Of a stretch of 10,796 nt of DNA, positions 7,120 to 10,796 are shown piece after piece. Position 1 is the first letter of the stretch; each line of letters opens with the position of its first letter. The notes under the pieces are model-generated. The model saw nothing but the letters and a program-made list of their open reading frames with translations, did no database searches and had not been told where the DNA came from. The stretch is from JAZFYD01 sp036443405 (lineage in GTDB: Bacteria > Planctomycetota > PLA2), in NCBI GenBank assembly GCA_036443405.1, contig JAZFYD010000001.1, positions 1 through 10,796 on the forward strand, written 5' to 3'. Both the position numbers and the translations under genes were made by a program.

Positions 7120-7427
7120 CGTCCCAGCTATCGGCCCAAATCACCGCCCAAGATGAGTCGGACGCGCCGGAATGCGAGACCGAACCGTCCGGTACCACGC
7201 GGGTTTCCAGTAGGGAACAGATCCGTCTCGAATCGCAACACCTCGGCGCGCGAAACCCGCCTCAGGGGCGCCGCAGGCGCGCGCGCCGAAACCGGCACGG
7301 TTGGTGCCGTCATGGCATGATGGACGACTCAGACGGCGGTCCCGGTACGGAACCCCACCCCCGGAATGACCCGGGCGCGGGGCGGAGGGGGCCGCACCGG
7401 TGATGACTCCGGAATGCGGAGGAATGC
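7120..7427. other. Divergent intergenic region between HEAT and TPR genes
   Basis: No gene is seen in these 308 bases. The 8-mer CCGGAATG occurs three times on the plus strand (7167-7174, 7361-7368, 7409-7416); the first and last extend to CCGGAATGCG. CGGCAC/GTGCCG (7293-7298, 7304-7309) forms a short hairpin without a T-run. A very weak promoter candidate for the TPR gene is TTTCCA (7204-7209) and TCGAAT (7228-7233), 18 nt apart. Confidence 0.4.
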
Positions 7428-9032
7428 ATGCGTACGCTGTTCTCGATCGCGCTTCTCACAAGCCTTGTCATGGCGGGTCCGGAGGACCAGGCCAAGCGGC
7501 TCCTCGCAAAGGGAGAGCACGAAAAGGCCCTGAAGGCCGCTGAGACCGTCACGAAGAAAAACGCCAACAACGTCGCCGCTTGGATCGTCTACGCCGATGT
7601 GTTCGCCGCGATGGGCGAACTCGAAGAGGCCTGGGGGGTCATCCAGGACCGGGCGATCGTCGCGAACCCGAAGAGCGCACCGCTGCTGATCAAACTCGGC
7701 GACATCTTCGTGAAGCTGGCCGAGAAGCAGCTGAGGGCCGGCGGCGCGGGCCTCGATACGCAGAACTTCTTCCTCGATGCGCAGCGTGTGTACGGCGAAG
7801 CACTCGCGATCGACCCCAAGGCCGCTGACGCGGTGTACGGCGACGCGTATGTGCTCTACATGCTCACGAAACCGGAGGAGGCCAAAAAGGGCATCGCGAA
7901 GGCGCTTGGCCTGGACCCCAATCACGCCAAGTCGCACGCGCTGCAGGCGCTGTTCTTGTATCGCGCGAAAAAGTACCCGGCCGCGGCAACCAGCTACGAG
8001 ACGGCGCGCAAGCTGGACGATAGCGACGCAAATGTCTGCTACTACTACGGCCACGCGCTGATCGGCTCGGGCAGGCCGGACGAGGCTCTCGAAGCCTACA
8101 AGTACATGCTCAAGCGCCATCCCGACGATGAGCGTTCGATCACTGGCGGCGTCAAGAATATCTGCGGGCGCGACAAGAAAAAGATGGAGGACGCACTCAC
8201 GGCTTGGTCGAAGTCCATCAAGAACTCGGCCCCGCTCTGGGAGCAGCTCGGCAACCTGAAATTCCAGCGCAAGGACAACAAGGCCGCGGTCAAGGACTTC
8301 AAGAAGGCCGCGAAGCTCAAGCCGGACAACGACCACTTCCCGTATCTGATCGCCTACCTGACCGAACTGGACGGCGATGGCGCCGGCGCCGCCGAGATGT
8401 ATCTCAATACGCTGCGCGCGAACCCCAAACACGCGATGGCTGCCGGCAACTACGAACGGCTGATTCCGCGACTCGCCGGAAACGACTTCGACGAGGTGGG
8501 CAAGCTCTACGAAAACCTGCTCAAGCTGGCACCGGAAAACGGAGACGTGCACAACAACTACGCGTTGCGGCTGCGCAACTGGGCCGAGGCAAAGGGGGCG
8601 CGCGGCAAATCTCCGTCGGAGTCGGCGAAGAAAGTGATCAAGCGCTCGGCGGAGGTCTACGAGATGGCCGCCGCGCTGGCGCCGGACGTCCCGCAGGTGC
8701 TCAGCGATACCGGCCTGCTGTTCGAGTTCTACCCCTGCAACCGCGACGACGAAAAGGCCGAACGGTACTTCCGCAAGTCGCTCGAACGCAGCGGGTTTCT
8801 GTACCGCGACGCGTTCGACGGGTTGAACCGTCTCTGCCACCGCACGAAGAACTGGGAGATCCTGAAGGACTACGCCGAGGGCGTGATCGAGGCCATCGAC
8901 GACGGCGGCCGCGCCCGGGCTCCGCGCTCAGCGGGAGCGGTGCAGGATCTGACGGCGCCCGAAACCTCCGCCCTGAGGGATCGCGCCAAGGGCGCCCTCG
9001 CCGAAGCCGAGCGCAATCTGAAGGGCAAGTAG
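7428..9032 (+). CDS. Secreted TPR-repeat protein
   Basis: This 534-residue protein has a signal peptide at 1-17 (cleavage probably after M-A-G), then tandem tetratricopeptide repeats. Clear units lie near 49-82, 133-165, 167-199, 201-233, 268-301 and 302-335. They carry the usual pattern of a Trp/Tyr and Gly in helix A, Ala in helix B, and a closing Asn/Asp-Pro. The C-terminal 140 residues contain more helices, then an Ala-rich tail. There is no enzymatic motif; it is probably a protein-interaction scaffold outside the cytoplasm. The start is supported by GGAGGA at 7418-7423, 4 nt before ATG. It ends 2 bp from the convergent gene. Confidence 0.85.
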   Translation: MRTLFSIALLTSLVMAGPEDQAKRLLAKGEHEKALKAAETVTKKNANNVAAWIVYADVFAAMGELEEAWGVIQDRAIVANPKSAPLLIKLGDIFVKLAEKQLRAGGAGLDTQNFFLDAQRVYGEALAIDPKAADAVYGDAYVLYMLTKPEEAKKGIAKALGLDPNHAKSHALQALFLYRAKKYPAAATSYETARKLDDSDANVCYYYGHALIGSGRPDEALEAYKYMLKRHPDDERSITGGVKNICGRDKKKMEDALTAWSKSIKNSAPLWEQLGNLKFQRKDNKAAVKDFKKAAKLKPDNDHFPYLIAYLTELDGDGAGAAEMYLNTLRANPKHAMAAGNYERLIPRLAGNDFDEVGKLYENLLKLAPENGDVHNNYALRLRNWAEAKGARGKSPSESAKKVIKRSAEVYEMAAALAPDVPQVLSDTGLLFEFYPCNRDDEKAERYFRKSLERSGFLYRDAFDGLNRLCHRTKNWEILKDYAEGVIEAIDDGGRARAPRSAGAVQDLTAPETSALRDRAKGALAEAERNLKGK

Positions 9033-9034
9033 AT

Positions 9035-10192
9035 CTAGGTCGGAGTGACCGCGGCGGCCGCGCCGAGATCGTCGCCCGTGTCATCGTCACCTTGGCCGGG
9101 TTGGGCCAGGTCGCGAAACTCGCGCCGGAACAGCCGCGTCGTCACGCTCAAGAACGCGATGGCCACCGGCCCGAGGATGATGCCGGAAAACCCGAACACC
9201 ATGATGCCGCCGAGTACGCCGAGAAACAGCGGCAGCGGGTGCGCCTCCATGTGCCGGCCGACGAGCAGCGGACGCAGGAAGTTGTCGGCCAGCCCGATCA
9301 CCAACACGCCGTAGGCCACGAGAATCAACGCGTGCGGCACCTGCTGGTTCAGCGCCCAGTAGGCGGCCAGAGGCAGCCAGACCAAAGCGGTGCCGACGAT
9401 GGGAATCAGGCTCGCCAACGCCATGGCCGCCGCCCACAGAAACGGTCGCGGCGCACCGAGAATGAACACGATCACGAAACCGAGCGCGCCTTGCGCGAGC
9501 GCGGTGACGAGCCCGCCCTGCACCGACGCATTGATCGCGGCGCGGATGTCGCCAAAGAGGGCGGCCCGGTCATCCGCGCGAAGCGGGAGGAGCTCCGACA
9601 ACGTCGCGATCAGCTCGCGGCCGTCGCGATAGAAGTAGAACACGCTCAAGATGATGAAAAACACCGTGAAGATCGTCTGCACGAGGATGGTGCCGACGAA
9701 CTCCGCCACCGCGACGGCGCCCGCCACCGCCCCGCCGCTCGCGCTCAAAACGGCGCGCGGGCCGAACAGGCTCAGCACCCGCATCCCGATGTCGCGCACG
9801 GTGAGCTTTTCGCCGCCCGCGAGCTCCTGAATCTGAGCCAACGCGGATTGCACCCACGGCTCGCCCTCGATGGTCTCGATCGCACGGCTCACGTCCTCCG
9901 ACGCCATGAGCGCGATCGCCTCCTCGGTGATCACGAACAGCACTGCCAGCGCGGGCCCGATGATGATGAAGCTCACACCCAGCGTCATCAGCGCCGCGGC
10001 GATGGTTCTTCGGCCGCCCACCCAGCGGACCAGCCTTTCGTAGAATCCGTGACTGACGATCGCGAGCACGCCCGCCCACAGGAGCGCGATCATGAACGGC
10101 CCGAAGATCCGCACCGTCAGCGCGAGAAGCGCAACGACGACCAGGCTCAGGAGGATGGCGAAAAAGACGGCCATGAAAACGCGACGATCCAT
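9035..10192 (-). CDS. AI-2E family transporter-like membrane protein
   Basis: This 385-residue polytopic membrane protein belongs to the AI-2E/UPF0118 family (PerM, YhhT, TqsA relatives). Members have been linked to autoinducer-2 export, sodium/proton antiport and other transport, so the substrate here is unknown. Hydrophobic segments lie near 8-28, 30-50, 66-90, 160-187, 228-247, 250-278, 288-303 and 317-350, with a soluble loop of about 95-155. Family features are P-I-V-G-T around 264-268, D-N-F-L-R-P (303-308) and G-P near 341-342. The start ATG at 10192 has AGGA 10 nt upstream; a G-rich tract lies further upstream. The hydrophilic acidic tail (about 365-385) is not conserved in the family. 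Confidence 0.9.
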   Translation of the reverse strand: MDRRVFMAVFFAILLSLVVVALLALTVRIFGPFMIALLWAGVLAIVSHGFYERLVRWVGGRRTIAAALMTLGVSFIIIGPALAVLFVITEEAIALMASEDVSRAIETIEGEPWVQSALAQIQELAGGEKLTVRDIGMRVLSLFGPRAVLSASGGAVAGAVAVAEFVGTILVQTIFTVFFIILSVFYFYRDGRELIATLSELLPLRADDRAALFGDIRAAINASVQGGLVTALAQGALGFVIVFILGAPRPFLWAAAMALASLIPIVGTALVWLPLAAYWALNQQVPHALILVAYGVLVIGLADNFLRPLLVGRHMEAHPLPLFLGVLGGIMVFGFSGIILGPVAIAFLSVTTRLFRREFRDLAQPGQGDDDTGDDLGAAAAVTPT

Positions 10193-10694
10193 CTTCGAGG
10201 AATCCTATCCTCCCCCTCCCATCCCCTTGGGCACCTGCGTCGGCACGATCGACACGAAGTGCGGCCCTATCGCCCTTGCGACGGACGAGGAAAACGTGAT
10301 CGAACTGCGTTTCGGCTGCGAGGCGAAACAGGCCGGCCGCGACAAACCCCTGATGCGCGAACTGAAATCACAACTGCGCGCGTACTTCCGAGGACAGCTG
10401 CGTGAGTTCGACCTGCCCCTGTCCCTCGAAGCGCCGCGATTCACCGCGACGGTCCTGACCGCGGTGTCCGAGATCCCGTTCGGCGAGATTCGCAGCTACG
10501 GCGAGACGGCCGCCGACGCGGGCAGCCCAAAGGCAGCGCGCGCTGTGGGCCAAGCCGTCGGCTCCAACCCGCTGCCCGTCGTGATTCCATGACACCGCGT
10601 GCTCGCCGCGGGCGGTCGGCTCGGCGGATTCGGCGGCGGTTTGAAGTGGAAACGCTTCCTGCTCAAACACGAAGGCATCGACTGGGTGGAGTGA
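10173..10694 (+). CDS. ogt: O6-alkylguanine-DNA alkyltransferase (Ogt/MGMT family) with in-frame TGA at the catalytic Cys, probable selenoprotein
   Basis: This cytoplasmic suicide repair enzyme moves the alkyl group from O6-alkylguanine in DNA to its own active-site residue. Numbering from ATG 10173 gives 173 residues. The helix-turn-helix/active-site half is well conserved: I-P-F-G-E-I-R-S-Y-G (101-110), R-A-V-G-Q-A-V-G-S-N-P (123-133), then V-V-I-P. The expected Cys140 is TGA (10590-10592). The frame then continues H-R-V, a Gly-rich segment, and L-L-K-H-E-G, stopping at TGA 10692-10694. Tyr109, Arg123, Asn132 and Glu167 stand at -31, -17, -8 and +27 from the TGA, exactly as Tyr114, Arg128, Asn137 and Glu172 do from human Cys145. 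A SECIS-like hairpin follows the TGA. The start is uncertain: TTG 10227 would match the N-terminal length of E. coli Ogt better, and 10173 overlaps the divergent gene by 20 bp. A nonsense-mutated pseudogene is the alternative. Confidence 0.8.
10203..10226 (-). promoter_or_regulatory. G-rich tract in the leader of the AI-2E family gene
   Basis: On the minus strand this reads four G-runs of 4, 3, 5 and 2, then AT-AGGA, ending 10 nt before the ATG at 10192. It contains the Shine-Dalgarno-like GGAGG and AGGA sequences. Two-tetrad or bulged three-tetrad G-quadruplexes could form. On the plus strand it codes for the Pro-rich N-terminus of the alkyltransferase if that gene starts at 10173. Confidence 0.3.
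10590..10592 (+). other. Candidate selenocysteine codon (TGA)
   Basis: This TGA replaces the TGC/TGT of the invariant P-C-H-R active-site motif. It is the only in-frame stop within the alkyltransferase domain, and all surrounding active-site residues are intact. Selenocysteine typically replaces redox-active or nucleophilic Cys, which fits. Confidence 0.6.
10600..10626 (+). promoter_or_regulatory. Candidate bacterial SECIS hairpin
   Basis: Folded by hand, G10605-G10608 pairs with C10617-C10620 (GCCG/CGGC), U10616 bulges out, and C10609 pairs with G10615. This leaves a GGGCG loop (10610-10614) that starts 17 nt after the TGA. A lower stem is possible from U10600-G10601-C10602 with G10624-C10625-G10626. 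Bacterial SECIS elements have a small stem with G in the first two loop positions about 16-37 nt after UGA, and the E. coli fdhF element also has a bulged U. Here the U is on the 3' side. In DNA this GC-rich, other hairpins can compete, including CCGCG/CGCGG at 10595-10611. Confidence 0.4.
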
Positions 10695-10698
10695 GGCT

Positions 10699-10796
10699 GT
10701 GGACAAGCGTGCCGCGTTAGCCGAGTCCAAACGGGCGGCCCAGAAGTCGTGGGTTCCGTTCGGACTCGCGCTTCTCGGCATCACGGCGCTCGTGAT
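10699..10796 (+). CDS. Start of a membrane protein, cut by the window end
   Basis: The GTG at 10699 follows the second alkyltransferase stop by 4 nt and has GGAG (10688-10691) 7 nt upstream. The product begins M-D-K-R-A-A-L-A-E-S-K, a charged segment, then W-V-P-F-G-L-A-L-L-G-I-T-A-L-V, the start of a transmembrane helix. About 32 residues are visible, too few to name a family. The spacing makes it an operon partner of the alkyltransferase. Confidence 0.55.
   Translation, partial: MDKRAALAESKRAAQKSWVPFGLALLGITALV

Noticed and set aside
7293..7309. Short CGGCAC/GTGCCG hairpin as a terminator
   Set aside because: No T-run follows on either strand, and the stem is only 6 bp in GC-rich DNA.
7329..8840. 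Minus-strand open frame of 503 codons opposite the TPR gene
   Set aside because: The plus strand has a signal peptide, a good ribosome-binding site and TPR repeats; the minus frame is its shadow.
8204..10405. Plus-strand open frame of 733 codons across the TPR and AI-2E genes
   Set aside because: It spans two supported genes in other frames, with low-complexity Arg/Gln/Gly composition and no domain.
10092..10592. Alkyltransferase called from ATG 10092 and ending at TGA 10592
   Set aside because: The upstream part is antisense to the AI-2E N-terminus and unlike the family, and the 3' end cuts off the conserved C-terminus. The frame 10173 (or TTG 10227) to 10694 is better supported.
1..10796. 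CRISPR arrays, insertion sequences or prophage genes
   Set aside because: No regularly spaced repeats, transposase or phage-like frames were seen.

Overview
The window is about 10.8 kb of GC-rich bacterial chromosome. It probably comes from a diderm with Tat export and lipoproteins. Menaquinone is made by the futalosine route (mqnD), and a secreted DUF1800/DUF1501 pair is present. TPR and HEAT proteins with signal peptides fit uncultured Planctomycetota, Myxococcota or similar lineages. No marker here fixes the phylum, so that affiliation is inference.

Layout. (1) 1-829, + strand: the last codons of an upstream gene overlap mqnD in an ATGA junction. (2) A perfect 10-bp hairpin at 870-900 separates mqnD from a convergent minus-strand operon: a DUF1800 lipoprotein with two IPT/TIG-like domains (2340-4526), then a Tat-exported DUF1501 protein (929-2329). 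(3) A tRNA-Gly(CCC) with encoded CCA (4798-4871) has its own promoter-like sequence and terminator. It is followed by an unexplained nested inverted repeat (4908-4973). (4) A minus-strand pair follows: a secreted HEAT-repeat protein (5989-7119), then a membrane-anchored protein shaped like a histidine kinase that lacks the phospho-accepting His and the N-box Asn (5085-5924). (5) A secreted TPR protein (+, 7428-9032) ends 2 bp from the stop of a convergent AI-2E family membrane protein (-, 9035-10192). (6) An Ogt/MGMT-family DNA repair alkyltransferase (+, about 10173-10694) is followed 4 nt later by the start of a membrane protein that runs off the window.

The main result is in region 6. The alkyltransferase frame has a TGA (10590-10592) exactly where the family has its catalytic Cys (PCHR becomes P-TGA-HR). 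The frame continues for 33 conserved codons to a second TGA. Tyr109, Arg123, Asn132 and Glu167 keep exactly the human MGMT spacing to that position. A hairpin that can be folded by hand, with a GG-starting loop 17 nt after the TGA, resembles a bacterial SECIS element. The best reading is a selenocysteine-dependent O6-alkylguanine alltransferase, i.e. an alkyltransferase; the alternative is a nonsense-mutated pseudogene. No selenocysteine machinery (selA, selB, selC, selD) is visible in the window, so this needs confirmation in the rest of the genome.
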